A stretch of 64,000 nt of DNA from Hylemonella sp. UBA6679. GTDB taxonomy: Bacteria > Pseudomonadota > Gammaproteobacteria > Burkholderiales > Burkholderiaceae_C. Position 1 is the stretch's first letter. The number at the start of each line of letters is the position of its first letter. Both the position numbers and the translations under genes were made by a program. Location of the stretch: NCBI GenBank assembly GCA_002454975.1, contig DKJZ01000041.1:26078-90077 (forward strand). The letters are read 5' to 3'. The notes under the pieces were generated by a model, which did no database searches, was not told the DNA's origin, and saw only the letters and a program-made list of their open reading frames with translations. Shown here in pieces: positions 7,218 to 17,494 of this stretch.

Positions 7218-8066
7218 TCAAGCGTAGCGCTTGTTCCTAAGGTTGTTTTTCATCTCTTTGAGCATGGGCTGCAGTTTGTTGCCGCCGATGCGCAGGGCCA
7301 CGCAGGTGGCCAGGATGTCGACCATCATCAAGTGCAGCAGGCGCGAGACCATGGGGCTGTAGCGGTCGTAGCCTTCGGGATGGTCGGCTGCTAGGTGGAT
7401 TTGGCCGGCAGTGGCCAGGGGCGAGCCGCTGGCGGTGATCACAATGGTGGTTGCGCCGTTTTTGCGGGCGATGTCGCAAGCGTCCATCAGGTCGCGCGTG
7501 CGGCCTGAGTTGGAGATGATGACCATGCAGTCGCCCGGCCCCATCAGCGAGGCGCTCATGACTTGCATGTGCCCGTCGCTGTAGCTCACAGTGTTCACGC
7601 CCAGGCGAAAGAACTTGTGCTGCGCGTCCTGCGCCACAATGCCCGAATTGCCCGCACCAATGAACTCAATGCGTTTGCCGGTCTGAAACGTGGCTGCCAG
7701 CGCAGTGGCAGCTTTGTCGATGGCCGCGGTGCTGGCGTCGTTGCGGTATTTCAAGAACGCGGCCACGGTGTTGTCGATGACTTTGACCACCACATCGCTG
7801 GTTTTGTCGTCCACGTCCACACTGCGGTGGATGAAGGGCACGCCTTCGCTCACCGTGCCGGCGAGTTTGAGTTTGAAGTCGCTCAGGCCGTCGTAGCCCA
7901 TGCTGCGGCAAAAGCGCACCACCGTGGGTTTGCTCACGTGCGCGCGCTCGGCCAACTGGCTCACGGGCAGGCTGGCAAACACACGCGGATCCGACATGAC
8001 CAGCCGCGCCACGCGTTGCTCAGCCGGGGCCAGCGAGGGAAGAGAGGCGCGAATTCGGTCAAGCAT
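7218..8066 (-). CDS. RpiR/HexR-family transcriptional regulator (HTH + SIS)
   Basis: A 282-residue regulator. Residues 1-75 form the HTH_6 domain (LAPAEQRVARLVM, VSKPTVVRFCRSMGYDGLSDFK). Residues about 125-255 form a SIS phosphosugar-binding domain (RIEFIGAGNSGIVAQDAQHKF, VIISNSGRTRDLMD). HexR-type proteins sense Entner-Doudoroff intermediates such as KDPG and control hexose catabolism. It is divergent from tal-pgi, which are likely targets. Its last 30 codons are duplicated at 6395-6488. The symbol hexR is plausible but not proven over other RpiR paralogues. Confidence 0.87.
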   Translation of the reverse strand: MLDRIRASLPSLAPAEQRVARLVMSDPRVFASLPVSQLAERAHVSKPTVVRFCRSMGYDGLSDFKLKLAGTVSEGVPFIHRSVDVDDKTSDVVVKVIDNTVAAFLKYRNDASTAAIDKAATALAATFQTGKRIEFIGAGNSGIVAQDAQHKFFRLGVNTVSYSDGHMQVMSASLMGPGDCMVIISNSGRTRDLMDACDIARKNGATTIVITASGSPLATAGQIHLAADHPEGYDRYSPMVSRLLHLMMVDILATCVALRIGGNKLQPMLKEMKNNLRNKRYA

Positions 8067-8161
8067 GGGGGTGGTTGGGTCAGGGTGAGGTGAGTGGGGC
8101 TGTTGGATACGCTGAGTTGGTACGATTCAGGCCGTGTTATGCCCCGAATTAAGTAACTTTG

Positions 8162-8177
8162 TTCCATCATAATGGAA
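8162..8177. promoter_or_regulatory. Palindrome at the tal start, candidate RpiR/HexR operator
   Basis: TTCCAT-CATA-ATGGAA is a perfect 6-bp inverted repeat with a 4-nt spacer, 3 nt upstream of the chosen tal ATG. Bound protein would block the tal ribosome-binding and initiation region or the promoter. The regulator is encoded next door in the opposite direction. This is inference from position and symmetry only. Confidence 0.35.
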
Positions 8178-8180
8178 AAC

Positions 8181-9119
8181 ATGAACCAGCTTGACGCACT
8201 CAAATTAGTCACCACCGTGGTGGCCGACACCGGCGATTTTCAGCAAATCGAGGCCTTTCGTCCGCAAGACGCCACCACCAACCCCTCGCTCATTCTGAAG
8301 GCTGCGCAAATGCCCGCCTACCAGGCTTTGCTGGCCGATGCGCGCGCCATGCAAGCCCCGATGGACGACAAGGTAGACCACCTCTTGGTGCGGTTTGGTT
8401 GCGAGATTTTGAAGCGCGTGCCTGGCCGCGTCTCCACCGAGGTGGATGCACGCCTGAGCTTTGACACCGCAGCTACGGTGGCGCGCGCGCGCAAAATCAT
8501 GGCGCTGTACCAAGCTCAGGGCGTGGATGCGTCGCGCGTGCTCATCAAGATTGCCGCCACGTGGGAAGGCATCCAAGCCGCTGCGCAACTCGAGCGCGAA
8601 GGCGTGCGCACCAACCTGACCTTGCTGTTCTCGTTTTGCCAAGCGGTGGCTTGCGGGCAAGCCGGTGTGCAGCTGATTTCGCCCTTTGTGGGCCGCATTT
8701 ACGACTGGTACAAAAAAGCCGCCGGCCCCAACTGGGTAGAAGCCGAGCAAGCCGGTGCCAACGACCCGGGCGTGCGCTCGGTCAAGGCCATTTACAACCA
8801 TTACAAACGCTTTGGCATCGCCACCGAGGTGATGGGCGCGAGCTTTCGCAACGTGGGGCAAATCACCGCGCTGGCCGGTTGCGACCTGCTCACCATCAGC
8901 CCCGAGTTGCTCGCGCAACTCGCCGCCACCGAGGCACCGCTGACAGCCGCACTCAGCGCTGAGCAGGCCCGCACCTTGAACCTGCCCGAGGTGAGCTACA
9001 ACGAAGCCTCGTTTCGCTTAGCCCTCAACCACGACGCCATGGCCACCGAAAAACTCGCTGAAGGCATACGCGCATTTTGTGCCGACACCGACAAACTCGA
9101 AGCCCTGCTCCGCGCATGA
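8181..9119 (+). CDS. tal: Transaldolase
   Basis: A 312-residue class I transaldolase, transferring dihydroxyacetone units between sugar phosphates in the non-oxidative pentose phosphate pathway (cytosol). The N-terminus [20 protein letters not shown] aligns with TalB-type enzymes, so 8181 is preferred over an ATG at 8172. DATTNPSL is the signature near residue 30. The Schiff-base lysine is Lys123 in [12 protein letters not shown]. The gene overlaps pgi by 4 nt (ATGA). Confidence 0.95.
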   Translation: MNQLDALKLVTTVVADTGDFQQIEAFRPQDATTNPSLILKAAQMPAYQALLADARAMQAPMDDKVDHLLVRFGCEILKRVPGRVSTEVDARLSFDTAATVARARKIMALYQAQGVDASRVLIKIAATWEGIQAAAQLEREGVRTNLTLLFSFCQAVACGQAGVQLISPFVGRIYDWYKKAAGPNWVEAEQAGANDPGVRSVKAIYNHYKRFGIATEVMGASFRNVGQITALAGCDLLTISPELLAQLAATEAPLTAALSAEQARTLNLPEVSYNEASFRLALNHDAMATEKLAEGIRAFCADTDKLEALLRA

Positions 9120-10690
9120 CCACCGCTCACCCCTCTGTGCTGCCCTGCGACCAAACCCCGGCTTGGGCAGAGCTGCAAACCTTGCACGCACGCGGGTTTG
9201 ACCTGCGCGCCGCCTTTGCCAGCAACCCGCAGCGTTTTGCGCAGTTCAGCTTGGCCGCGCCGTATGTGCTGGCCGACCTCTCTAAAAACCTGCTAGACGC
9301 CGACATTGCCCAGGCCTTGAACCGCCTGGCTGAGCAAACGGGCTTGCAAGCACAGCGCGCCGCCATGTTTCGCGGCGAGCTGGTGAACCGATCTGAAGGC
9401 CGTGCAGTGATGCACTGGCTGTTAAGAAAACCAGACCAAGCCCTTGCCAATGCTGATGGTGCAGCTACTGAATTTGTAGCAAAAGAATCGGCTGAGGTGC
9501 TGCAAACCCGCCACGCCATGCTGGCCTATGCAGAAAGCATTCGGCAAGACCAGCACATCACCGATGTGGTCAACATCGGCATTGGCGGCTCTGACCTCGG
9601 GCCGCAAATGGCTTATTTGGCGCTGAAAAACCAGGCCACACGCAAGATACGGTTCCACTTTGTGTCGAGCGTGGACGGCACCGAAATGAGCCAGGTGTTC
9701 ACGCAAATCAAGCCGGAGACCACGCTGTTTTTGGTGGCCTCAAAAAGCTTCACCACGCTGGAGACCATGACCAACGCGCACACCGCCAAGGCCTGGTTTT
9801 TGGCGCAAGGCGGGCGCGATGTGGCGCGGCATTTTTGCGCGCTGACCACCAACATCCAAGCCGCCGCCGAGTTTGGCATCAGCACCACCTTTGGTTTCAA
9901 AGACTGGGTGGGTGGGCGTTACTCCATGTGGTCGGCCATTGGGCTGCCCATTGCCATTGCGGTGGGCACAGCCAACTTCATGAACATGCTTGCCGGCGCC
10001 CACGCCATGGACGAGCATTTTCTGCACGAACCCCTGGCCACCAATGTGCCGGTGCAGCTCGCCCTGCTCGATATTTGGTACCGAAATTTCCACGACTTCC
10101 GCTCGCGCAGCGTGGCGCCCTACCACAGCGGTTTGCGCCGCTTGCAGGCCTACTTGCAGCAGCTTGAGATGGAGAGCAACGGCAAGCAAGTCGACCAGCT
10201 GGGCCAGCCTTTGCATGTGGCCACCTCGCCCGTGATTTGGGGCGAGCCCGCAGCCAACGGACAGCACGCGTATTTTCAAATGCTGCACCAGGGCAGCGAT
10301 GTGATTCCGGTGGAGTTCATCGTTGTCAAAGCACCCAACCACGGCCTGGCTGACCACCACACCAAACTGCTGGCCAACGCGCTGGCGCAGTCGCGCGCCT
10401 TGATGCTCGGGCAAGAAGACGCAGGCGGCCACCGCCACTTGCCTGGTAACCGCCCCAGCACCACTTTGCTGCTGGACGAACTCACGCCGCAAAGCCTGGG
10501 TGCGCTGGTAGCGCTGCAAGAGCACCGCGTGTTTGCCAGCGGTGCGATGTGGGGCATCAACAGCTTTGACCAATGGGGCGTGGAGCTGGGCAAGGTCATT
10601 GCCAAAGACATGGAGCAGCGCCTGCACACCGGCAGCACCGAGGGGCTGGATTCGTCAACCGCGGCGCTTTTGCTCAAGTTGCGAGACTAA
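9116..10690 (+). CDS. pgi: Glucose-6-phosphate isomerase
   Basis: A 524-residue phosphoglucose isomerase, interconverting glucose-6-P and fructose-6-P. Readable motifs are [21 protein letters not shown], the first signature [16 protein letters not shown] and the second [14 protein letters not shown]. The start at 9116 overlaps the tal stop (ATGA), so the two are translationally coupled. Unusually, a copy of the dispersed palindrome GCTAC-N7-GTAGC lies inside the gene at 9464-9480, coding ATEFVA. Confidence 0.95.
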   Translation: MTTAHPSVLPCDQTPAWAELQTLHARGFDLRAAFASNPQRFAQFSLAAPYVLADLSKNLLDADIAQALNRLAEQTGLQAQRAAMFRGELVNRSEGRAVMHWLLRKPDQALANADGAATEFVAKESAEVLQTRHAMLAYAESIRQDQHITDVVNIGIGGSDLGPQMAYLALKNQATRKIRFHFVSSVDGTEMSQVFTQIKPETTLFLVASKSFTTLETMTNAHTAKAWFLAQGGRDVARHFCALTTNIQAAAEFGISTTFGFKDWVGGRYSMWSAIGLPIAIAVGTANFMNMLAGAHAMDEHFLHEPLATNVPVQLALLDIWYRNFHDFRSRSVAPYHSGLRRLQAYLQQLEMESNGKQVDQLGQPLHVATSPVIWGEPAANGQHAYFQMLHQGSDVIPVEFIVVKAPNHGLADHHTKLLANALAQSRALMLGQEDAGGHRHLPGNRPSTTLLLDELTPQSLGALVALQEHRVFASGAMWGINSFDQWGVELGKVIAKDMEQRLHTGSTEGLDSSTAALLLKLRD

Positions 10691-10721
10691 TCAGGCAGTA
10701 GCCCGCGCGCTGGTTGCTTGA

Positions 10722-10744
10722 GCCGCTATAAAATTGATAACGGC
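10722..10744. repeat. Dispersed GCTAT...ATAGC-type palindrome (intergenic)
   Basis: GCCGCTAT-AAAATTG-ATAACGGC is an inverted repeat with one mismatch between pgi and aroQ. It belongs to the same small family as the copies at 9464, 34895, 42779, 53338 and 56150. Confidence 0.5.
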
Positions 10745-10775
10745 ATTGCTGCCCATTTCAACGCAAAGGTCAACC

Positions 10776-11216
10776 ATGAACATTCTGGTGCTGCACGGGG
10801 TCAACCTCAACATGTTTGGCAAACGCGACGCCTCGCAGTACGGCACGGCCACGCTCGCCGACATCGACCAACAGTTGCACACGCTCGCTGACCAGCTGGG
10901 TGTGTCGGTCACTTGCTTTCAAACCAACTTTGAAGGCGCCATGTGCGAGCGCATCCACCAGGCCTTTGAAGAAGGCGTGCACGCCGTGGTGATCAATGCC
11001 GGCGCCTGGACGCACTACAGCTACGCCATCCGCGACGCGCTGGCCATTCTGAAGTGCCCCATCGTTGAGGTGCACATGTCCAACATCCACGCGCGCGAGC
11101 CGTTTCGGCACGTGTCGGTGTTTGCCGAGATTGTCAAAGGCCAAATTTGCGGCCTGGGCGTGGACAGCTACCTCGAAGGCCTGCGCGCCGCCGTGAAAGC
11201 AGCGCGCGCGGTTTAG
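10776..11216 (+). CDS. aroQ: Type II 3-dehydroquinate dehydratase
   Basis: A 146-residue small type II dehydroquinase (third step of the shikimate pathway). Motifs: NILVLHGVNLNMFGKRD with the catalytic region, CFQTNFEGAM, VINAGAWTHYSYAIRDAL and HMSNIHAREPFRH with the catalytic His. The start at 10776 has AAAGG upstream. Family members are dodecamers of this size. The stop overlaps the convergent ATPase gene by 4 nt. Confidence 0.95.
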   Translation: MNILVLHGVNLNMFGKRDASQYGTATLADIDQQLHTLADQLGVSVTCFQTNFEGAMCERIHQAFEEGVHAVVINAGAWTHYSYAIRDALAILKCPIVEVHMSNIHAREPFRHVSVFAEIVKGQICGLGVDSYLEGLRAAVKAARAV

Positions 11217-12388
11217 GCCTGTTCCCGCAGCTGCTGCATCAAGGCAGACAAGCCTATGGCGCAGCCACCATGCCGCAAGGGAAATGTCTCGCTGCCCGGG
11301 TAGACCACGAAACGTTGCGTGAGTGCCAAGTCGTCGCAGGCGATGTCAAACCCTTTGCTTACCGTGGGCGCGCTGGCGCGTTTGATTTCGACCGCCATCC
11401 AAGGCTGGCCTGCTCTCTCAAACACCAGGTCAATTTCAGCACCAGCATGGGTGCGGTACACATACGGTGTGCAACGGGGTCCCGCGGCGGCGATCAGGTT
11501 TTCAATGCAAAAGCCTTCATAACTTGGCCCACAAATCGGGTGCCCTAGCACATCGTCCAACGCGCACAAGCCCAACAAAGCATGCACCAACCCGCTGTCG
11601 CGCACGTACAGCTTGGGGGCTTTGACCAGGCGCTTGCCCAAGTTGCCGCTCCAAGGCCTTAGCCGGCGAACCAGTTGCAGGTCAACCAGCAGGTCGATGT
11701 ACCGCTCTACTGCAGGGCTGCTGACGCCCAAACCACCGGCCAGGCGGCTGAGCTGCGCCGTCGCGCCTTGCTGATGGGCCAACATGGTCCACAAGCGGCC
11801 CACAGTTTCAGCCGGCAAACGGGGGGCAAACATGGGTACGTCGCGCTGTAAGTAGCTGCGAACAAAATCTTCACGCCAGGCCAAACTGGTGGTGTTATCG
11901 CTGGCCAGCAGGCTTTCCGGAAAACCGCCTCGCAACCACAAGGTATCGGCTGGCTGTGTTGCTGGCCATTCCATGGCGTTGATGGGGCCAATGTCCAGGT
12001 AGGCCACACGCCCGGCCAGGGTCTCGCTGCTTTGCTGCATCAAGTCCAAGGAGGCCGAGCCCAGCAGTAAAAAATGCCCGTAACGCTGGCCAGCGCGGCG
12101 ACGTTCGTCGATGATGCCCCGCAGGATGTCAAACAAGCCAGGCAGCCGGTGAATTTCATCCAGAATCACCAGCTTTGAACCCTGCGCGCGCAGATAGGCA
12201 TCGGCATCTTGCAAACGTAGGCGGTCTGAAGGCCGCTCTAAATCCAGGTACACCGCCTGCGAGGGCCATGTTTGGGCCACCGTCAACGCCAAGGTGGTTT
12301 TACCCACCTGGCGTGGGCCAAGCAGCACCACAGCAGGTGCTTGCTGCAGCTTTTTTTGGAGCTGAAGGAAGGTGTGACGGTCTATCAT
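11213..12388 (-). CDS. AAA+ ATPase with DUF4143 domain
   Basis: A 391-residue protein of the ATPase_14/DUF4143 group. Walker A is VVLLGPRQVGKTTLALTV near residue 20 and Walker B is LVILDEIHRLPG. DUF4143 follows from about residue 195 (LRRLRPWSGNLGKRLVKAPK, YVRDSGLVHALL) and the end is a nuclease-like region (GAEIDLVFERAG...MAVEIKRA). These proteins are common and their cellular role is not established; some have been suggested to act in defence or DNA metabolism. The start at 12388 is used because upstream in-frame sequence runs through the groEL terminator. Confidence 0.85.
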   Translation of the reverse strand: MIDRHTFLQLQKKLQQAPAVVLLGPRQVGKTTLALTVAQTWPSQAVYLDLERPSDRLRLQDADAYLRAQGSKLVILDEIHRLPGLFDILRGIIDERRRAGQRYGHFLLLGSASLDLMQQSSETLAGRVAYLDIGPINAMEWPATQPADTLWLRGGFPESLLASDNTTSLAWREDFVRSYLQRDVPMFAPRLPAETVGRLWTMLAHQQGATAQLSRLAGGLGVSSPAVERYIDLLVDLQLVRRLRPWSGNLGKRLVKAPKLYVRDSGLVHALLGLCALDDVLGHPICGPSYEGFCIENLIAAAGPRCTPYVYRTHAGAEIDLVFERAGQPWMAVEIKRASAPTVSKGFDIACDDLALTQRFVVYPGSETFPLRHGGCAIGLSALMQQLREQA

Positions 12389-12456
12389 CCTTGAAATTTT
12401 AACGCTTGACGTTGATTTTTCAAGGTTGATAACAGGGTTGTATGGCCCCTGACCAT

Positions 12457-12489
12457 AAAAAAACCCCGAAGTTCTCACTTCGGGGTTTT
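12457..12489. terminator. Bidirectional terminator between groEL and the ATPase gene
   Basis: AAAACCCCGAAG and CTTCGGGGTTTT form a 12-bp stem with a 6-nt loop, flanked by A/T runs on both sides. On the minus strand it follows the groEL stop by 24 nt, so it mainly terminates groESL. Confidence 0.88.
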
Positions 12490-12512
12490 GTTTGCGCCAA
12501 GGCAAGGAGCAA

Positions 12513-14171
<1,659 letters not shown>

Positions 14172-14243
14172 CTAAGAATTAAGTTAAAAATCAGCGCTGA
14201 GCCTTGAAATACCAAGCAACTCAGCTATCAAATTGAGAGTGAA

Positions 14244-14534
14244 TTACTTCTCGACAACCGCAAACAGGTCGTCTTCTTTCATCACGAGGAGTTCGTCGCC
14301 ATCAACCTTGACGGTCTGGCCGCTGTACTTGCCGAACAACACGCGGTCGCCCACTTTCACCGACAGGGCCTTGGTCTCGCCTTTGTCGTTGGTTTTGCCG
14401 GGGCCCACAGCCAAGACTTCACCTTGATCAGGCTTTTCAGCAGCGCTGTCAGGAATGACGATGCCGGAGGCGGTTTTGGTTTCGTTTTCCACGCGCTTAA
14501 CAATCACGCGGTCGGCCAGAGGACGCAGTTTCAT
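14244..14534 (-). CDS. groES: Co-chaperonin GroES (10 kDa)
   Basis: A 96-residue Gro[18 protein letters not shown] begins the beta-barrel, and the mobile loop [20 protein letters not shown] contacts GroEL. The normal length is 95-97. An SD sequence (AAGGAGAT on the minus strand) precedes the ATG. First gene of the operon, with a CIRCE element about 70 nt upstream. Confidence 0.98.
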   Translation of the reverse strand: MKLRPLADRVIVKRVENETKTASGIVIPDSAAEKPDQGEVLAVGPGKTNDKGETKALSVKVGDRVLFGKYSGQTVKVDGDELLVMKEDDLFAVVEK

Positions 14535-14606
14535 TGAAATCTCCTTGAGACTAAGTTAAAGGCTGCCAGCAACCGGCTGGCAACCAGGATCACACGTGGA
14601 GCCTTG

Positions 14607-14633
14607 TTAGCACTCAACTCCATCGAGTGCTAA
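14607..14633 (-). promoter_or_regulatory. CIRCE operator (HrcA binding site) of groESL
   Basis: TTAGCACTC-N9-GAGTGCTAA is a perfect match to the CIRCE consensus, to which the HrcA repressor binds. It overlaps the expected transcription start of the groESL promoter. Heat-inducible repression by HrcA is established for this element in many bacteria. Confidence 0.95.
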
Positions 14634-14660
14634 TGATAAGGCCAAAACGACGCATTTCAA
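14633..14660 (-). promoter_or_regulatory. groESL promoter
   Basis: On the minus strand, TTGAAA (14660-14655), a 16-nt spacer and TATCAT (14638-14633) make a good sigma70-type promoter whose start falls inside CIRCE. The -35 reads CTTGAAA, which also matches the sigma32 -35 consensus, so dual control is possible; the sigma32 -10 is not convincing. Confidence 0.65.
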
Positions 14661-14742
14661 GAGCGATTGCGTGACACAGGTCAAACCAGACACCGGCGCA
14701 CAGCGCGACCATCACCGCCTATCAACTCAGCAGGAGCAGGCG

Positions 14743-15171
14743 ATGCACGTACGAAAAAGCGCAATGGTATGGGGTTTGTTGGTGCTGGCGGGCACCTCGG
14801 TCGCGCAAGTTAAGCCGCAAATGACGCGTGATGACGTCGGTAAGCGTGAATTTGAGGCCAACTGCGCCAGTTGTCACGGCATGGACGGCAAAGGCCGCGG
14901 CCCGCTGGTGGAGTTTTTGCGCAAGAGCCCACCCGACCTCACCCAACTCACCAAAAACAACCAGGGTGTCTTTCCCATGAACCGGCTCTACACCACCATT
15001 GAGGGCGAGAACGTGCCCGCCCATGGCAGCCGCGACATGCCGGTGTGGGGCCGCGACTACCGCCAAAAAGACGCCGAGTACTACATGGACGCCCCTTACG
15101 ACGCCCAAGGCCTGGTGCGCGCCCGCATTTTGTCGTTGCTGGAATACATCCACCGTTTACAGGTGAAGTGA
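14743..15171 (+). CDS. Exported monohaem cytochrome c
   Basis: A 142-residue protein with a signal peptide (MHVRKSAMVWGLLVLAGTSVAQ) and one haem site (NCASCHGMDGKGRG). The probable distal Met ligand is in RDMPVWG. A periplasmic electron carrier, class I-like; its partner is not identifiable. The start at 14743 follows AGGAGCAGG. Divergent from groESL. Confidence 0.87.
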   Translation: MHVRKSAMVWGLLVLAGTSVAQVKPQMTRDDVGKREFEANCASCHGMDGKGRGPLVEFLRKSPPDLTQLTKNNQGVFPMNRLYTTIEGENVPAHGSRDMPVWGRDYRQKDAEYYMDAPYDAQGLVRARILSLLEYIHRLQVK

Positions 15172-15190
15172 AAGTCGCGAGATGATTGGT

Positions 15191-15220
15191 TTGACCGCAA
15201 TGTATCTCAATTGATACAAT
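15191..15220 (+). promoter_or_regulatory. Promoter with internal operator of the RelE/HI1420-type TA operon
   Basis: TTGACC (15191-15196), an 18-nt spacer and TACAAT (15215-15220), just upstream of the toxin remnant. The palindrome TGTATC-TCAATT-GATACA (15201-15218) covers the spacer and -10, which fits autorepression by the antitoxin. Confidence 0.55.
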
Positions 15221-15225
15221 TGAGT

Positions 15226-15388
15226 ATGCGGTCGATTTACACCACCGAAGTGTTCGATGCCGGGTTTTCGAGTGTATTTCACGCTACGTGGTCTCGAAAT
15301 CGTCATCTTGCTTGCTGGCGGTGACAAGTCGACCCAACCCAAAGACATTCAAACTGCGCAGAATTTGGCGCGACAACTCAAGGAGTGA
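15226..15388 (+). pseudogene. RelE/HigB-type toxin remnant with internal deletion
   Basis: The first 11 codons (MRSIYTTEVFD) match the N-terminus of 'addiction module killer' toxins. From about 15260, in another frame, the family's C-terminal third is intact (PGFRVYFTLRGLEIVILLAG, then GDKSTQPKDIQTA) and stops at 15388. The middle of a normal toxin of about 100 residues is missing, so this is an internal deletion and the product cannot be functional. The partner antitoxin gene begins 3 nt later and is intact. Confidence 0.78.
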
Positions 15389-15391
15389 GCG

Positions 15392-15697
15392 ATGACCGCT
15401 TTGAAGCTTCGTCAGTGGAACAGTGCCGAATACCTCAAGAGTGAGGAGGACATGGCCATGTACCTCGAGGCCTGCTTACAAGAGGCGGGCGACGATGCCG
15501 CCTTGATCGCCAAAGCCTTGGGTACCATTGCCCGCGCCAAAGGAATGACGCAACTCTCGCGCGACACGGGTTTGGGCCGTGAAAGTCTTTACAAAGCGCT
15601 TTCTGGCGAAGGCAACCCAAGTTTTGCAACCATACTGAAAGTCACGGCTGCGCTGGGCATCCAGCTGCACGCCCAGCCGTTACAAGCCGCAAGTTGA
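15392..15697 (+). CDS. HI1420-type addiction module antidote (XRE-like)
   Basis: A 101-residue antitoxin of the group found downstream of HI1419-like toxins. It shows AEYLKSEEDMAMYLEACLQE, a conserved IAKALGTIARAKGMTQLS segment, and the HTH core TGLGRESLYKALSGEGNPSF. It is intact and keeps its promoter although its toxin is gutted, so it may now act only as a repressor or as an anti-addiction orphan. Confidence 0.83.
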   Translation: MTALKLRQWNSAEYLKSEEDMAMYLEACLQEAGDDAALIAKALGTIARAKGMTQLSRDTGLGRESLYKALSGEGNPSFATILKVTAALGIQLHAQPLQAAS

Positions 15698-16012
15698 GCG
15701 CTGTCGTTTACACACCATTTGCACTAGAGGGTTAGCTCAAAGTAAGCTTTGATGTCAGTGATCAATAAGTAACTTAAAGCCACCCCCTGAAGCCCTGTTC
15801 ACCTTAGCCGGTTGCAGGGCTTTTTCATGCCCATCCTTGCTCCTAGGTGATCGATGTCAAACCCACTGCTTTACTTGCAGGAGAGCATGGGCAGTCTAAC
15901 AACGACAAAACGTGTTCACTTAGAAGCCAGAAAAGCTGCGCAATCGTGGTTTAAACCTGCTGGTTTGTTGCAAAAAACAAACGTTTTAAGCTGTATTTCA
16001 ACCTAAAAATTC
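15698..16012. other. Intergenic stretch between TA remnant and recombinase remnant
   Basis: These 315 bases hold one terminator-like hairpin (15791-15825) and no gene I can support. No tRNA, clear attachment site or repeat was recognised, although the stretch borders a decayed recombinase and would be where an attachment site could lie. Confidence 0.5.
15791..15825 (+). terminator. Probable terminator after the antitoxin gene
   Basis: AGCCCTG (15791-15797) pairs with CAGGGCT (15815-15821) and is followed by TTTTT. It lies 94 nt after the antitoxin stop. Confidence 0.65.
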
Positions 16013-17419
16013 GTGAATAAGCCTTTTAGGTTGGACATTAGTCGCGTTCAAACAAGCCGACCTGAAATTTCGTCTTACGAAATGTTGCTCGAAACCCCCA
16101 TCCCTCCGGCCAACGACGCCAAGTTCGGTTTACCGAGCCGAAGTCGCACCGTGCCGATTCCGGAAAGTATCACACCTGTGCCGGGGTACCCACGCAAGTT
16201 GGTGGTGTTCAAAATCACAGCCAGCAAGTACTGGCAAGTCCGGTGTTGGATAGGGGGGGCGCACCTACAAGCGCAGCTCGCACAGCATGAGTCTGAAAGT
16301 CGCACAGTCGTTTGCGCGAGTACTTTACGAGCAATTGCTGGCCCAAACACAACCTGCCAGCGCGGTTTTCAACCCGCCAAAAGTCTTCACCCGCGCCAAA
16401 GTTCACAGCCCTGAATCCACCTTTGGCCAGCTTGCAGAAGACATGTACCTGGCAGAAAAAGCCCGCACCGAACGCAGCGAATTTGCACGCGGCAGCTTGC
16501 AAGTGCTGCGCAACCGGCTTGATGCTCACATCTTGCCGCGTTGGCGCGACATGCCCATGGCCCAAGTGGGTTACCCGCAACTCATGGCGTTTTTGCAAGA
16601 CATGAGCGTGGACATGAGCACCATCACATTGAGCCAATATTTCGTGGCTATTAGCAAGGTGTTTAACCACGCTTTTCGCATGGGGGTGATCAAAACCACG
16701 CCTGAATTTCCTAAGGTAAAAATAAAAACCCAGTCACGCGAGGCATTCACGCCCACCGAATATTGGCGCATTTTGCGCACCGCGCGCAGCCTGCGCGGCA
16801 ACCCCCCCCCCCTGATAGCCAGCGGTCACTGCGTAAAAATTACAAACTCATTTACAGCGACGACCACATGCCGCCCGATTTGGCTTGGGCCGTGGGTTTC
16901 ATGGTCAACAGCTTTATTCGGCCCAGCGATTTAAAAACACTCAAACACAAACACGTGGAGGTGGTCAAAGCGCACAACACCTATTTGCGCTTAACGCTGC
17001 CTGAAACCAAAAGCCACGACGCGCCCATCGTCACGCTGTTTCCGGCCGTGCGTATTTACCGGCAAATTTGTTTACACCAACAAGCCCTGAGCCGAGCCGG
17101 CCCCGATGATTATGTGTTTTTGCCACATTTGAAAGACCGCAACTACGCCCTCAATGTGCTCAACCTCATGTTCAATTGGGTGCTGAAAGTGACGGGTTTG
17201 AAAACCAATGCGCATGGCTTACCCCGCTCGATGTACAGCCTGCGCCACTCGGCCATCACGTTTCGTTTGTTGTATGGCCACGGTATTGATTTGCTGACCT
17301 TGGCAAGAAATGCACGCACCAGTGTGGAAGTGAACATCAACCACTACGCCAGCACAGTGAGCGGCGAACAAAACATTGCGTTGCTACAAAGTAGGCGAAC
17401 GCGGCTGGGCACGACTTAA
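16013..17419 (+). pseudogene. Tyrosine recombinase (phage-type integrase), two frameshifts
   Basis: Three consecutive frames give one integrase. The first (GTG 16013 or ATG 16082) ends its family match at SKYWQVRCWIGG. The second continues as RTYKRSSHSMSLKVAQSFAR with an N-terminal SAM-like DNA-binding domain. The third carries the catalytic domain with FIRPSDLKTLK (Arg I), YSLRHSAITF (box II) and VNINHYAS (likely nucleophile Tyr). The shifts fall in a G7 tract at about 16251-16257 (six G would restore frame) and a C11 tract at 16802-16812 (nine or twelve C would restore it). Either decay, homopolymer phase variation or sequencing error. It converges on the broken porin. Confidence 0.8.
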
Positions 17420-17424
17420 AAATA

Positions 17425-17456
17425 AAAACCCCGCCACATTGCTGTAGCGGGGTTTT
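17425..17456. terminator. Bidirectional terminator between recombinase and porin remnant
   Basis: AAAACCCCGC and GCGGGGTTTT form a stem with a 12-nt loop between two convergent genes. It closely resembles the terminator after the first porin (5018-5051), as expected if it belongs to the porin. Confidence 0.82.
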
Positions 17457-17494
17457 AAGCTTTTAACCTTTAACTGGCTGATGCCAGCATGAGA

